This document shows, piece after piece, positions 1 through 6,691 of a stretch of DNA of 7,258 nucleotides (within the stretch, counting starts at the first letter, position 1; the number at the start of each line of letters is the position of its first letter). The DNA lies in contig JAITQR010000239.1 in the NCBI GenBank assembly GCA_031288815.1, forward strand, positions 1 through 7,258, read 5' to 3'. The position numbers and the translations under genes were made by a program. Under the pieces are notes generated by a model. The model worked only from the letters and a program-made list of their open reading frames with translations, was not told the DNA's origin and did not search any database. The DNA is from Treponema sp. GTDB taxonomy: Bacteria; Spirochaetota; Spirochaetia; Treponematales; Breznakiellaceae.

Positions 1-926
1 TTCGGCGCTTCCGCGTTGCTGGCATAGGCGGCCCGTTTTTGGTTCGGGTTGCCGAAACCGTCGGCGCAGTGTACCAGCCGTACCCGCCTGAAGTCGCTCA
101 ATACCTGGGGGCGGTTACTGATCATCCAGGGTTTAAACTGGTGGATAACCAGCATCCGTTCCCCCGGCAGATTGTTTGCCGCCAGGTACTCTTCCATCGT
201 CCGCTGGGCCCGGTTTATCTCCTCCGCGGTAACGCTGCCTATCTCCTTCATGGGTCTGCTGGTCCGCCACTCCGGGTCCAGCGCCAGATGTACGTTGGGG
301 TAACGCAGATAGGGCAGCATCCGCTCCAGGGACTTTATCGGATCGTAACGGCCTATCTGGTGATCGAGAAAGATCAGGATGCCGCGGGCCAGGGCGTATT
401 CGATATAGCGGAGGAGGGTCTCCTCCTTGAGGATGCCGATTTCCCCCTCGGGCCATACGGTTCCGTAGATGATGTAAAAGGCTTTGCGGACTCCCCTGCC
501 GCCGTTTGCCGCGGCGTATTCCTCCGCCAGGGCGCTCAGCCGGGAATCCAGTTCCTCAATGGGGTACCGTCCCAGAATACCCATGTTTTTTGAATTCGGA
601 TGCCCGTAAAAGGCCAGCACATCGTTGTTGAGCAGGGGAGAAATTGATCCGGCCCAGTTCAGCGCGGAACTTTTCATCTCCGTTTCCGTATAGACCCAGT
701 AGGGTTTTGAATCTTCCCTGCCGCCCAGGACATCCAGGTAATCCCTGAAGTAGAGGGAGGGGAAAATATCCTGTTTTGAACCGGCTCCCTGGATCACGCT
801 TGCGGGAAAGATATTCTGGGATTCCGCGCCGATGGGAAAAGCGGAGATCAGGAGGAGAAAAAACAGTACGCCGTATTTTCCCGTCCGGTCCCGACGGAAA
901 ACCACCTGAGAGAAGAATCCGAACAT
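1..926 (-). CDS. Secreted protein of unknown function, putative alpha/beta barrel, cut by the left window edge
   Basis: Reading leftward from the ATG at 926-924, 308 codons stay open to the window edge, so the C-terminus is missing. An in-frame TAG lies just upstream of the start. The start has no convincing Shine-Dalgarno sequence. Residues 1-34 look like a signal peptide: basic stretch R11, R12, R14, K17, then a hydrophobic core at 18-32, with likely cleavage after A34. The mature part alternates hydrophobic strands and helices as in an alpha/beta barrel. Strand-end motifs are AFYGHP (105-110), FLDHQ (186-190), LALDPEW (214-220) and HQFKPWMI (262-269). From memory, the ALDPEW, IGSV and LHQF..MI pattern recurs in uncharacterised secreted proteins of actinobacteria; this needs a search. 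The acidic and His residues at strand ends would suit a hydrolase, but no activity can be assigned. It starts 39 bases after the metalloprotease-like gene and is probably the last visible gene of that operon. Confidence 0.85.
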   Translation of the reverse strand, partial: MFGFFSQVVFRRDRTGKYGVLFFLLLISAFPIGAESQNIFPASVIQGAGSKQDIFPSLYFRDYLDVLGGREDSKPYWVYTETEMKSSALNWAGSISPLLNNDVLAFYGHPNSKNMGILGRYPIEELDSRLSALAEEYAAANGGRGVRKAFYIIYGTVWPEGEIGILKEETLLRYIEYALARGILIFLDHQIGRYDPIKSLERMLPYLRYPNVHLALDPEWRTSRPMKEIGSVTAEEINRAQRTMEEYLAANNLPGERMLVIHQFKPWMISNRPQVLSDFRRVRLVHCADGFGNPNQKRAAYASNAEAP

Positions 927-965
927 AATAGTAAAAGTATCGACAAACTCGGTAAAAAACTAGAG

Positions 966-1751
966 CTATAAAGTCTCCAGTTCGCGGTTTATCTCCTCGA
1001 GCCGTCTTTTAAGGGATTCGATGGTCCGCTCAAGCCGCAGTTTTTCTTTGACCAGCCGCGCCTGGGGGTCTTCCTCCTCCCCCGGGGATCGGGCCGCGAT
1101 TTTCACCGTGTCGGGACTTTTGCCCTTGAGCAGGGCGCGTTCGGCGCCCAGGCGGGTGTCCTCGTTCTTTATCCCCGCCAGGAAACGCATGTTGTCCGCC
1201 CCCACGGAAGGGTCTATGTCGTACTGGTACATCTTGATGGCCATGTCCGCCGCCACCCGGGGTACCCGCAGGATCCGATCCACATAGTCCTCGAAGCGGG
1301 CCCCCGCGGCGTCGCACAGTTCGTGGGCCCGGAGGAGAAGCCGCCCCATTTCCTTGACCAGCTTTCCGTTTCCCAGCAGGTACTTTGTCCGGATCAGTTC
1401 GGTCAGCTCCGTCAGTTCCGGGGAACCGGAAAACACGTCCCGGTAGATCTTCTTCGCCTCGGCCTTGTCCAGAAGGGCGTGGAAGATCGCCCAGAATTCG
1501 GCGGTGTGGGCCCGGCCGGAGATCTTTCCCCCGTGGGCGCAGGCGTGGAGATGGTGGGCGTATTCGTGGATAGCGGTGTAGAGAAGCAGGTTGTCATCTT
1601 TAAAGTTCCGGTTATGGATGACGATCTCCCTGGTGTCGGGCTTGTAAAGACCGTTAACCTTCTTGCTGGACTTCCCCGAATAGATAAGGGCGAATTCCAT
1701 GGGCGCCTCTTCTATGGCGAGAAGCTTTTCCTTAACCTGATCCTGATTCAT
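966..1751 (-). CDS. Putative zinc metalloprotease (HExxH) with C-terminal coiled coil
   Basis: This 261-residue protein has no signal peptide and should be cytoplasmic. Residues 62-66 (HEYAH) form a zincin HExxH motif. H82 in the segment AHTAEFW is a likely third zinc ligand, resembling the HxPxFW element of SprT/YgjP-like (DUF45) metallopeptidases. Residues 20-50 give the strands usually found before the active-site helix. Residues 130-215 are mostly helical, with a loose resemblance to DUF3102-type helical modules. Residues 230-261 are rich in E, K, R and L and predict a coiled coil, suggesting oligomerisation or a partner. The ATG is preceded by GGGG in CTGGGGTAAAG, and the rsmE stop TAA lies inside that string, only 2 bases before the start, so the two genes are probably translationally coupled. 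Metal binding is inferred from the motif; substrate and family membership are not established. Confidence 0.85.
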   Translation of the reverse strand: MNQDQVKEKLLAIEEAPMEFALIYSGKSSKKVNGLYKPDTREIVIHNRNFKDDNLLLYTAIHEYAHHLHACAHGGKISGRAHTAEFWAIFHALLDKAEAKKIYRDVFSGSPELTELTELIRTKYLLGNGKLVKEMGRLLLRAHELCDAAGARFEDYVDRILRVPRVAADMAIKMYQYDIDPSVGADNMRFLAGIKNEDTRLGAERALLKGKSPDTVKIAARSPGEEEDPQARLVKEKLRLERTIESLKRRLEEINRELETL

Positions 1752-1753
1752 CT

Positions 1754-2551
1754 TTACCCCAGTTCCCCCATCTTTTCCATGGCGAGGATCGCCGCCGCCA
1801 CGCAGGCGGTTTCGGTACGCAGGGCCCTTTTTCCCAGGGAAAGCCGCAGAAAGCCCGCCTTTTCCAGCAGATCCCGCTCCCGGTCGGACCAGCCCCGTTC
1901 CGGCCCCACGGCCACGCTTACCCGCCCCCCGGCGGGGCCAAGCCCGGCCATGGAGCCCGCGGGCCGCAGGTTGTCCGCCGCCACCAGGAGGGCCGGTCTC
2001 TTCGCGCCCTCTTGTTCGTTACCGGCCTGTCCGCCCCCTCCTTGCCCGCCGCCGCCTTCCCCGTCATCTTCCCAGGGCCGCCGCTCAAGCCAGTCATCCA
2101 GCCGGGAATACCGGGTCAGGAGGGGGAGGCTGGTGTCCCGGCTCTGGACGGCCCCCTCGATCAGCGCGGAACGGGCCCCGCCGTCCCGCAGAAGATTCGT
2201 GTCCCGGTAGCTTTTGTCCCCCAAATCGGTTCCCACCAGATCCAGCGCGGCCAGGCCCAGGCTGGAAAGATCCCGCAAGAGCCGTCTGAGCTGGATGGGC
2301 CGGGGAAAACCCACCGCCAGGCGCAGGGGGAAACGGGGAAGGGGGGCTTCAAAGAGATCCAGGGAGTAGGACAGGGAACCGTCCGGACCGATTCCCTCGA
2401 TTGTTCCGGTACCCCGGCGGCCTCCCAGGACGCCCGCGTCGAAAGAGTCGCCGGTTTTTTTACGCAGTACCTTTAACAGATGAACACAACGCCCGTCCCG
2501 GCGGGGAAGCGGTTTGCCGGCTTCATGTTCTTCAAAAAGAATAAGGTTCAT
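1754..2551 (-). CDS. rsmE: 16S rRNA (uracil(1498)-N(3))-methyltransferase RsmE
   Basis: RsmE is a SPOUT-class enzyme that uses S-adenosylmethionine to methylate N3 of U1498 in 16S rRNA of the small subunit. The 265 residues show the family pattern: HLLKVLR (24-30) in the N-terminal PUA-like RNA-binding part, then the knotted catalytic domain with GPERGW (216-221) and LGKRALRTETA (239-249), the SAM-binding knot. Residues 130-142 correspond to the EA.EQS.R region of the family. Typical members have about 240-250 residues. The extra length here is a low-complexity stretch at 161-182 with two GGGGQ units between acidic ends. The start ATG has AGGG close upstream. The gene begins 33 bases after the lipoprotein gene and ends 2 bases before the metalloprotease-like gene, so it is the second gene of a leftward operon. 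Confidence 0.95.
   Translation of the reverse strand: MNLILFEEHEAGKPLPRRDGRCVHLLKVLRKKTGDSFDAGVLGGRRGTGTIEGIGPDGSLSYSLDLFEAPLPRFPLRLAVGFPRPIQLRRLLRDLSSLGLAALDLVGTDLGDKSYRDTNLLRDGGARSALIEGAVQSRDTSLPLLTRYSRLDDWLERRPWEDDGEGGGGQGGGGQAGNEQEGAKRPALLVAADNLRPAGSMAGLGPAGGRVSVAVGPERGWSDRERDLLEKAGFLRLSLGKRALRTETACVAAAILAMEKMGELG
2006..2071 (-). other. Gly/Gln-rich low-complexity insertion inside rsmE
   Basis: This stretch encodes RsmE residues 161-182. It holds two consecutive GGGGQ units flanked by acidic residues (EDDGE before, NEQEG after). The two units use different codons (GGC GGC GGC GGG CAA and GGA GGG GGC GGA CAG), so they are not a fresh copy of one another. The position is a surface linker in the SPOUT domain, so it is probably a flexible loop that does not disturb the SAM knot. 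Confidence 0.7.
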
Positions 2552-2584
2552 GACCCTGGTTTAACGCCCCTGCAAAGCGGCGTC

Positions 2585-3208
2585 TTAGGGGACCGGCGGC
2601 GGGGGGAGGGAATCCACCGGAATACCCTCCACCGTGGTGATATCCGGCTGGTTCCTGGAATTTTCAATCAGTCTGATCATAAGCCGCGGGATCTCCCCAA
2701 AGCTGAGATCGTATTCCTCTTCCCCGTAGGGGATCTTTTTGCCTGTTCTGGTTTGGACGTAAAACAGATCAAAAGTCCCTTCGTCGTTTTCCCGGAAGGT
2801 CAGGATTTGGTCATCCAGCGGATTGAAACGGATGTCTATCTCCCAGTGTTTGTAGTCCTCGCCGATTCTTATATCCTTCGCCACGCCCATGGTTTCTTTC
2901 TTAAAAAAGATCCGCTCATCGCTCAGGCTGTCTTCCTGAACCAACACGCCTTTACTATCGAGATTGAGGTTGGAGATATTCCGGCTCCGTTCCATCTCCA
3001 TGGCTTCCGAGAGGAAGTACTGGAATTGTTTGGGGTCCAGGTGGTCCCGGTTGTAAGCCCGGTCAAGGAGCCTTCTTGTTAGGAGGCGCAGAGGCGGCTC
3101 CGATACCGGAGGTGGAGGCGGCGGCGGAGCCGGACTTTTGCAGTTTGCCAGCAGACCGATGGACAAGAGGCTTAAAGCCAGAAAAATTCCCATACCCTTG
3201 TACCGCAT
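2585..3208 (-). CDS. Probable proline-rich lipoprotein of unknown function
   Basis: The 207-residue product begins with a short basic end (R2, K4), a hydrophobic core (8-21) and LLANC with C23 as the likely lipidated residue. Asn at -1 is unusual for the enterobacterial lipobox but fits the looser rule of spirochaetes. Signal peptidase II processing and anchoring by C23 are inferred. Directly after the cysteine comes a proline-rich tether (PAP7 then VSEPP, residues 26-39), and the protein ends in PPPPVP. Residues 40-75 look helical. Residues 85-195 look beta-rich, with repeated strands such as WEIDIRF (122-128) and FDLFYV (146-151). I do not recognise the domain. The ATG at 3208 has AAAGG very close upstream; M6, also preceded by AAGGG, is an alternative start that still keeps the signal sequence. 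It is the first gene of the leftward cluster with rsmE. Confidence 0.82.
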   Translation of the reverse strand: MRYKGMGIFLALSLLSIGLLANCKSPAPPPPPPPVSEPPLRLLTRRLLDRAYNRDHLDPKQFQYFLSEAMEMERSRNISNLNLDSKGVLVQEDSLSDERIFFKKETMGVAKDIRIGEDYKHWEIDIRFNPLDDQILTFRENDEGTFDLFYVQTRTGKKIPYGEEEYDLSFGEIPRLMIRLIENSRNQPDITTVEGIPVDSLPPPPVP

Positions 3209-3234
3209 GCCCTTTATTCTAATATAGATTGGGA

Positions 3235-3251
3235 GGCTTTGAAAACCCGCC
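3235..3251 (+). repeat. First copy of an operator-like repeat, GGCTTTGAAAACCCGCC
   Basis: This 17-base site matches the site at 3339-3354 except for one extra base and one substitution. The core is a partly palindromic GG-TTT-AAA-CC unit followed by CGCC. It lies about 27 bases upstream of the lipoprotein start, a position suited to control of the leftward cluster. Binding by a regulator is inference only. Confidence 0.35.
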
Positions 3252-3338
3252 GTGTTGCCTCATCAGAAATCCAACCCAAGCCCCGCCCGCGTTGCGCCGC
3301 GATATTTTTAATTTCCCAAAACGGGACGGAATGGAGCC

Positions 3339-3354
3339 GGTTTCAAAACCCGCC
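3339..3354 (+). repeat. Second copy of the operator-like repeat, GGTTTCAAAACCCGCC
   Basis: It contains the inverted repeat GGTTT-CA-AAACC followed by CGCC. The ten bases AAAACCCGCC are identical to those at 3242-3251. It lies just upstream of the proposed rightward promoter at 3376-3403. The two copies are about 104 bases apart, close to ten helical turns, and could be paired sites for one regulator. Confidence 0.35.
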
Positions 3355-3375
3355 CGATTGACTGGCAGCGAGGGT

Positions 3376-3403
3376 TTCATACCCCGCTCCGCCGTGGTAT
3401 GCT
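3376..3403 (+). promoter_or_regulatory. Possible promoter of the yugP-ftsH cluster
   Basis: An extended -10 element TGGTATGCT (3395-3403, hexamer TATGCT) is preceded, 16-17 bases away, by a poor -35 (TTCATA, 3376-3381). Transcription would start near 3410, giving a leader of about 30 bases that contains the GGAGG site. A TTGACT at 3358-3363 is a better -35 by sequence, but it has no good -10 at the correct distance. Confidence 0.3.
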
Positions 3404-3433
3404 GGTTCCGGAAGCCCGGGATTCGGGAGCGGG

Positions 3434-3438
3434 GGAGG
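3434..3438 (+). promoter_or_regulatory. Ribosome binding site GGAGG that fixes the yugP start
   Basis: GGAGG lies 3 bases before the ATG at 3442. It favours this start over the in-frame ATG at 3229, and the protein then has the normal family length and N-terminus. Confidence 0.7.
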
Positions 3439-3441
3439 ATA

Positions 3442-4125
3442 ATGTATTTCGATTACTACTACGCGGTACTGGTGCTGCCTGCTGTTTTGCTTTCTCTTTT
3501 TGCCCAGATTCTGGTTAAATCGACTTTCGCCAAATATTCCCGGATAGGCTGTTCCCGGAATATTACCGGCGCCGCCGCCGCCGCTTATCTGCTAAAGGTT
3601 AACGGCATAAGAGACGTGCGTATCGAGGGGGTCGCCGGTTCCCTTACCGACCATTACGATCCCGGTTCCCGGGTGTTGCGGCTTTCCCAGCCGGTCTACG
3701 GCCGGTCTTCCATAGCGGCGGTGGGGGTGGCGGCCCACGAGACAGGGCACGCCATTCAGCACGCGGTTCATTACGGCCCCCTGGCGCTAAGGAGCACCCT
3801 GGTTCCGGTGGCGAATATCGGTTCCTCCTTCGGGCCTGTTTTGGCGGTGGCGGGAATTTTCTTCTCCCTGCCCCTCCTTATCAACCTGGGGATCATTCTT
3901 TTCGGCTGCGCGGTGCTTTTTTACGTGGTTACCCTGCCGGTGGAATTTAACGCTTCCGCCAGGGCAGTCGCCGTTTTACGGAAAAACCGGGTGCTCAGCG
4001 ACGAGGAACTGGCCGGGGTTAAAAAGGTGCTTACCGCCGCGGCGCTGACCTATGTGGCTTCGGCCCTTACGGCCCTTATGAACCTTTTAAGATTGCTGCT
4101 GATCTCCCGGAGCCGGCGCAGATAA
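3442..4125 (+). CDS. yugP: YugP-family membrane zinc metallopeptidase
   Basis: The 227-residue product has the usual size of the YugP family (Zn_peptidase_2, PF04298), integral membrane proteins with a predicted zinc protease site; their physiological substrates are unknown. Family marks seen here are the N-terminal membrane helix (8-25), the LTDHYDP motif (68-74), the strand RVLRLS (77-82), the active-site helix HETGHAIQH (99-107) with H99, E100 and H103, and LPVEFNAS (165-172), where E168 is the likely third zinc ligand as in M48 enzymes. Further membrane segments are likely at about 120-141, 145-165 and 200-220. The ATG at 3442 is chosen for its GGAGG site and family-like start MYFDYYY. 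The gene is 61 bases upstream of ftsH on the same strand with no terminator between them, so a shared transcript and a shared role in membrane protein turnover are plausible. Confidence 0.92.
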   Translation: MYFDYYYAVLVLPAVLLSLFAQILVKSTFAKYSRIGCSRNITGAAAAAYLLKVNGIRDVRIEGVAGSLTDHYDPGSRVLRLSQPVYGRSSIAAVGVAAHETGHAIQHAVHYGPLALRSTLVPVANIGSSFGPVLAVAGIFFSLPLLINLGIILFGCAVLFYVVTLPVEFNASARAVAVLRKNRVLSDEELAGVKKVLTAAALTYVASALTALMNLLRLLLISRSRRR

Positions 4126-4186
4126 GGTCGCGGGGCCCACAACGATTCCGCTTGAATAAGCATTCCAAAAAGAGGATATTTGAATT

Positions 4187-6142
4187 ATGGACGAATTCGG
4201 GGCCGGGAACCCTAATGACAAAAAAAAACCTCCCGAAGGGCCTCAGTTTCCTTTTGGAGGCGGCAAGTTTCCCAAGCTTCCGGATCTGAAACCCTTCGGG
4301 GGCTGGAAGTTCACCATCATCTACATCCTTATCCTGATTGTGGGGATGAGTCTCTTTAACTACGTGTTTCTCAGCCGGGTAAACCCGACCATCGACTTTT
4401 CCGAGTTCAAGGCCCGGATCGCCAGCGGCGAAATTAAGCGGGTGGAACTGAGCGATTCCTACTTTACCGGCTATACCACCGCGAACCGGCGGGACGCCGT
4501 CCCCCGGGCGCCTCTCCGGAGCCCCTATCTGGTCCCGGCCGACCCGGTGTACCGGACCGTGCCTATCAACGATCCGGAAATCATCAAGCTGATGGACGAA
4601 AAAAACGTAGCCTACTTCGCGGTCTCCCGGGAAGGGAGCGTAATCCTCAACATCATCTTTTCCTGGGTTCTGCCTATTGCCTTTTTCTTTTTCATCTGGC
4701 GCTTCCTGATGAAGCGGCTGGGCAGCATGGGGGGCAACGTGCTTTCCGTGGGCCAGAACCGGGCGGTGATCGTGGCGGAGGGGGATATCGTTACCCGCTT
4801 CAACGACGTGGCCGGGGTTGACGAGGCCAAGGAAGAACTGGTGGAGGTGGTGGATTTTCTTAAAAATCCCCAGAAGTACACCGATATCGGCGGCAAGATA
4901 CCCAAGGGGGTGCTGCTGGTGGGCCCCCCGGGCACGGGGAAGACCCTGCTTGCCCGGGCGGTAGCCGGGGAGGCCCGGGTACCCTTTTTCCGCATGTCCG
5001 GGGCGGATTTTGTGGAGATGTTTGTCGGCGTGGGCGCGGCCCGGGTACGGGATCTTTTCAAACAGGCCCGGGACAAGGCCCCCTGCATCATCTTCATCGA
5101 CGAGCTTGACGCCATCGGGAAGAGCCGGATCAACAACATCGCCGGGGGGAACGACGAGCGGGAACAGACCCTGAATCAGCTTCTGGTGGAGATGGACGGC
5201 TTTGACGGAACCAGCGGGCTCATCATCCTGGCGGCCACCAACCGGCCCGACGTGCTGGACCCGGCCCTGCTCCGGCCCGGCCGTTTTGACCGCCAGGTAC
5301 TGGTGGATCGGCCGGATCTGAAAGGCCGGGAACAGATCCTTGGGATTCACTCCAAGGGGGTAAAGCTCTCCCCCCAGGTGGAACTGGCGACGGTGGCAAA
5401 GGTAACTTCCGGCTTTTCCGGCGCGGATCTGGCCAATATCGTCAACGAGGCGGCCCTGCTGGCGGTACGGGCCGGCAGGAAGCTGGTGGAACAGCGGGAT
5501 TTTGACGAGGCTATTGAGAAAACCGTGGCGGGTTTGCAGAAGAAAACCAGGGTACTGAAACCCGAGGAACGGAAGCTTACCGCCTACCATGAGGCGGGAC
5601 ACGCCCTGGTGGCGGCATCCACGCCCAACGCCGATCCGGTTCAGAAGATTTCGATTATTCCCCGGGGTTTTGCCCTGGGTTATACCCTGCAGATGCCGGT
5701 GGAGGATCGCTACACGATTACCCGCTCGGATCTGCTGGGGAGGATCGATATCCTCATGGGAGGCCGCATAGCCGAGGAGATGATCAGCGGGGAGTACTCC
5801 ACCGGGGCGGCCAACGATCTTACCAAGGCCACCGACATTGCCCGGAAGATGATAACCGATTACGGCATGAGCGAACGGTTCCGCAACGTGGCCCTTACTT
5901 CCCGGGGAGGCGGTATGGCCGGGCCGGAACGGCAGGAGCCCATGTTCCAGCGGGAATACGCGGAAAGCACCCAGCAGTACGTGGACGAGGAGATCGCCCG
6001 AATCGTGGAGAAAGAGTACGCCAAGACCAAGGAAGTCCTGGAACAACGCCGCGGCGCCCTGGATCAGGTGGCCCTGGCGCTGCTCGAAAAGGAAACCCTG
6101 GACGAAAAAGAATTTAAGGCCCTTATCGGGCAGGAGTTCTAA
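4187..6142 (+). CDS. ftsH: ATP-dependent zinc metalloprotease FtsH
   Basis: FtsH is a membrane-anchored AAA+ protease that forms hexamers and degrades unneeded or damaged membrane and cytoplasmic proteins with ATP. The 651 residues read in order: a Pro/Gly/Lys-rich cytoplasmic head (1-40), membrane helix 1 (41-62), an extracytoplasmic domain (about 63-150), membrane helix 2 (153-173), and the AAA+ module with Walker A GPPGTGKT (246-253), pore motif FVG (279-281), Walker B IIFIDE (301-306) and the second region of homology RPGRFDR (363-369). The M41 protease domain has HEAGH (468-472) and D544 as third zinc ligand. All catalytic residues are present, so it should be active. The head before helix 1 is longer than in E. 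coli FtsH. The start ATG has AGAGGA at 4171-4176, ten bases upstream, a rather long spacing. Upstream is the YugP-type peptidase; downstream is a small membrane protein. Confidence 0.98.
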   Translation: MDEFGAGNPNDKKKPPEGPQFPFGGGKFPKLPDLKPFGGWKFTIIYILILIVGMSLFNYVFLSRVNPTIDFSEFKARIASGEIKRVELSDSYFTGYTTANRRDAVPRAPLRSPYLVPADPVYRTVPINDPEIIKLMDEKNVAYFAVSREGSVILNIIFSWVLPIAFFFFIWRFLMKRLGSMGGNVLSVGQNRAVIVAEGDIVTRFNDVAGVDEAKEELVEVVDFLKNPQKYTDIGGKIPKGVLLVGPPGTGKTLLARAVAGEARVPFFRMSGADFVEMFVGVGAARVRDLFKQARDKAPCIIFIDELDAIGKSRINNIAGGNDEREQTLNQLLVEMDGFDGTSGLIILAATNRPDVLDPALLRPGRFDRQVLVDRPDLKGREQILGIHSKGVKLSPQVELATVAKVTSGFSGADLANIVNEAALLAVRAGRKLVEQRDFDEAIEKTVAGLQKKTRVLKPEERKLTAYHEAGHALVAASTPNADPVQKISIIPRGFALGYTLQMPVEDRYTITRSDLLGRIDILMGGRIAEEMISGEYSTGAANDLTKATDIARKMITDYGMSERFRNVALTSRGGGMAGPERQEPMFQREYAESTQQYVDEEIARIVEKEYAKTKEVLEQRRGALDQVALALLEKETLDEKEFKALIGQEF

Positions 6143-6182
6143 CGTCTTGCTTTTTGTTCCCTTCTCCGGAGATATTGTGGAT

Positions 6183-6512
6183 ATGGATATGGCGGGATTT
6201 ATCTACCTGTCAAGCCGCTTCTTCCTGGGAGCCCTGGCCTCTTTTTTTGCCATCATGCTTTGGTCAAAAACCAGGGACGCGGCCTGGATGCTCATGGTTA
6301 TGGGAACCCTGGCGGCCTACATCGAGAACGTCTATACGATGCTGGATCTCTTTGGCATAAGCTGGGAGAAAGCCCCTGCCATCGGTTCCGTACCCCTCAC
6401 CCTTATCCTGCTGTCCTCTCTGCGCAATATCTTTTTTATCGCCGCCTTCCTGGTGATGGTGATCCGCAAGTACCGGAGGGCCGGATCAATAAAAATACGC
6501 AAGAAGGCATAG
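6183..6512 (+). CDS. Small membrane protein with three predicted helices, function unknown
   Basis: From the ATG at 6183 the product has 109 residues with three hydrophobic segments (about 5-27, 33-56 and 68-94) and a very basic tail (RKYRR at 95-99, then KIRKK at 104-108) that should lie in the cytoplasm. I recognise no family. The start is uncertain. GGAG at 6168-6171 is 11 bases from this ATG but 5 bases from an in-frame GTG at 6177. A TTG at 6147 has AGGAG (6132-6136) inside the end of ftsH. A second ATG lies at 6189. In all cases the gene follows ftsH by less than 50 bases with no terminator, so it is probably co-transcribed. Given the position, a membrane partner or modulator of FtsH (compare the HflKC or YccA type of partner) is possible but untested; there is no sequence similarity to those that I can see. 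Confidence 0.75.
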   Translation: MDMAGFIYLSSRFFLGALASFFAIMLWSKTRDAAWMLMVMGTLAAYIENVYTMLDLFGISWEKAPAIGSVPLTLILLSSLRNIFFIAAFLVMVIRKYRRAGSIKIRKKA

Positions 6513-6649
6513 GGTCCCGGCATGCCCGGTACACCACAGCCCGAAAACCGTCCCGGCGGAAGTTCCGGCCGCGGCGGCCGTGGGTATCGGAATATTTCGG
6601 TGACGTTCATCTTTGCGTGTTGCGCCACCTGAAAAACGAACCGTAGTCC
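6513..6649. other. Intergenic stretch before the tRNA promoter
   Basis: No gene is supported here. The stretch contains the 8-base palindrome GGCATGCC at the very start, a GC-rich inverted repeat at 6566-6580 and an AT-centred near-palindrome CGGAATATTTCG. None is followed by a run of T, so no canonical intrinsic terminator for the ftsH cluster can be named. Confidence 0.5.
6566..6580. repeat. GC-rich inverted repeat CGGCCGC-G-GCGGCCG
   Basis: Two perfect 7-base arms flank a single central base. As RNA only the outer four or five pairs could close around a loop. It lies between the end of the membrane-protein gene and the tRNA promoter and could slow transcription, but it has no T-run, so a terminator role is doubtful. 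Confidence 0.45.
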
Positions 6650-6678
6650 TTGTAAATAACAAAGCCAGCCGGTATAAT
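6650..6678 (+). promoter_or_regulatory. Promoter of tRNA-Thr
   Basis: TTGTAA at 6650-6655 and a perfect TATAAT at 6673-6678 are separated by 17 bases, the ideal spacing for the main sigma factor. Transcription should begin near 6685, about seven bases before the mature tRNA 5' end, so the tRNA appears to be transcribed on its own. Confidence 0.85.
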
Positions 6679-6691
6679 CTCCCAGTGTATC

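Larger units (their letters stand above)
3209..3441. promoter_or_regulatory. Divergent intergenic region between the two gene clusters
   Basis: This non-coding stretch separates the leftward lipoprotein-rsmE cluster from the rightward yugP-ftsH cluster, so promoters for both should lie here. The reading frame of the peptidase stays open back to an ATG at 3229, but the 71 extra codons give a Pro/Arg/Cys-rich sequence with no family similarity, and the good ribosome site lies at 3434-3438. The region also holds two near-identical 16-17 base sites, listed separately. No clear leftward promoter could be fixed. Confidence 0.6.

Noticed and set aside
39..593. Plus-strand open frame of 184 codons at the left edge
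   Set aside because: It is antisense to the secreted barrel-like gene, which has a signal peptide and clear coding style through the same bases.
1323..2210. Plus-strand open frame of 295 codons across the metalloprotease-like gene and rsmE
   Set aside because: It is antisense to two supported genes and its product ends in a long Ser/Arg/Pro-rich low-complexity run.
2480..3082. Plus-strand open frame of 200 codons across the lipoprotein gene
   Set aside because: It is antisense to the lipoprotein gene, which has a signal sequence and lipobox. The plus-strand product has no recognisable feature.
3221..3226. TATATT on the minus strand as the -10 of the lipoprotein gene
   Set aside because: It would start transcription at about the ribosome site, leaving almost no leader, and no -35 is found at the correct distance.
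3229..3441. N-terminal extension of the YugP-type peptidase from an ATG at 3229
   Set aside because: The 71 extra residues are Pro/Arg/Cys-rich, have no ribosome site and precede the normal family start at 3442, which has GGAGG.
4152..4182. TTGAAT with a following TATTTG as a separate ftsH promoter
   Set aside because: The spacing is 19 bases, the -10 is poor and it overlaps the ribosome site.
4076..6046. A 656-codon open frame on the minus strand across ftsH
   Set aside because: It lies antisense to a complete, fully motif-supported FtsH. Its product is rich in H, G, P and R without any family pattern. The openness follows from the GC-rich codon bias of ftsH.
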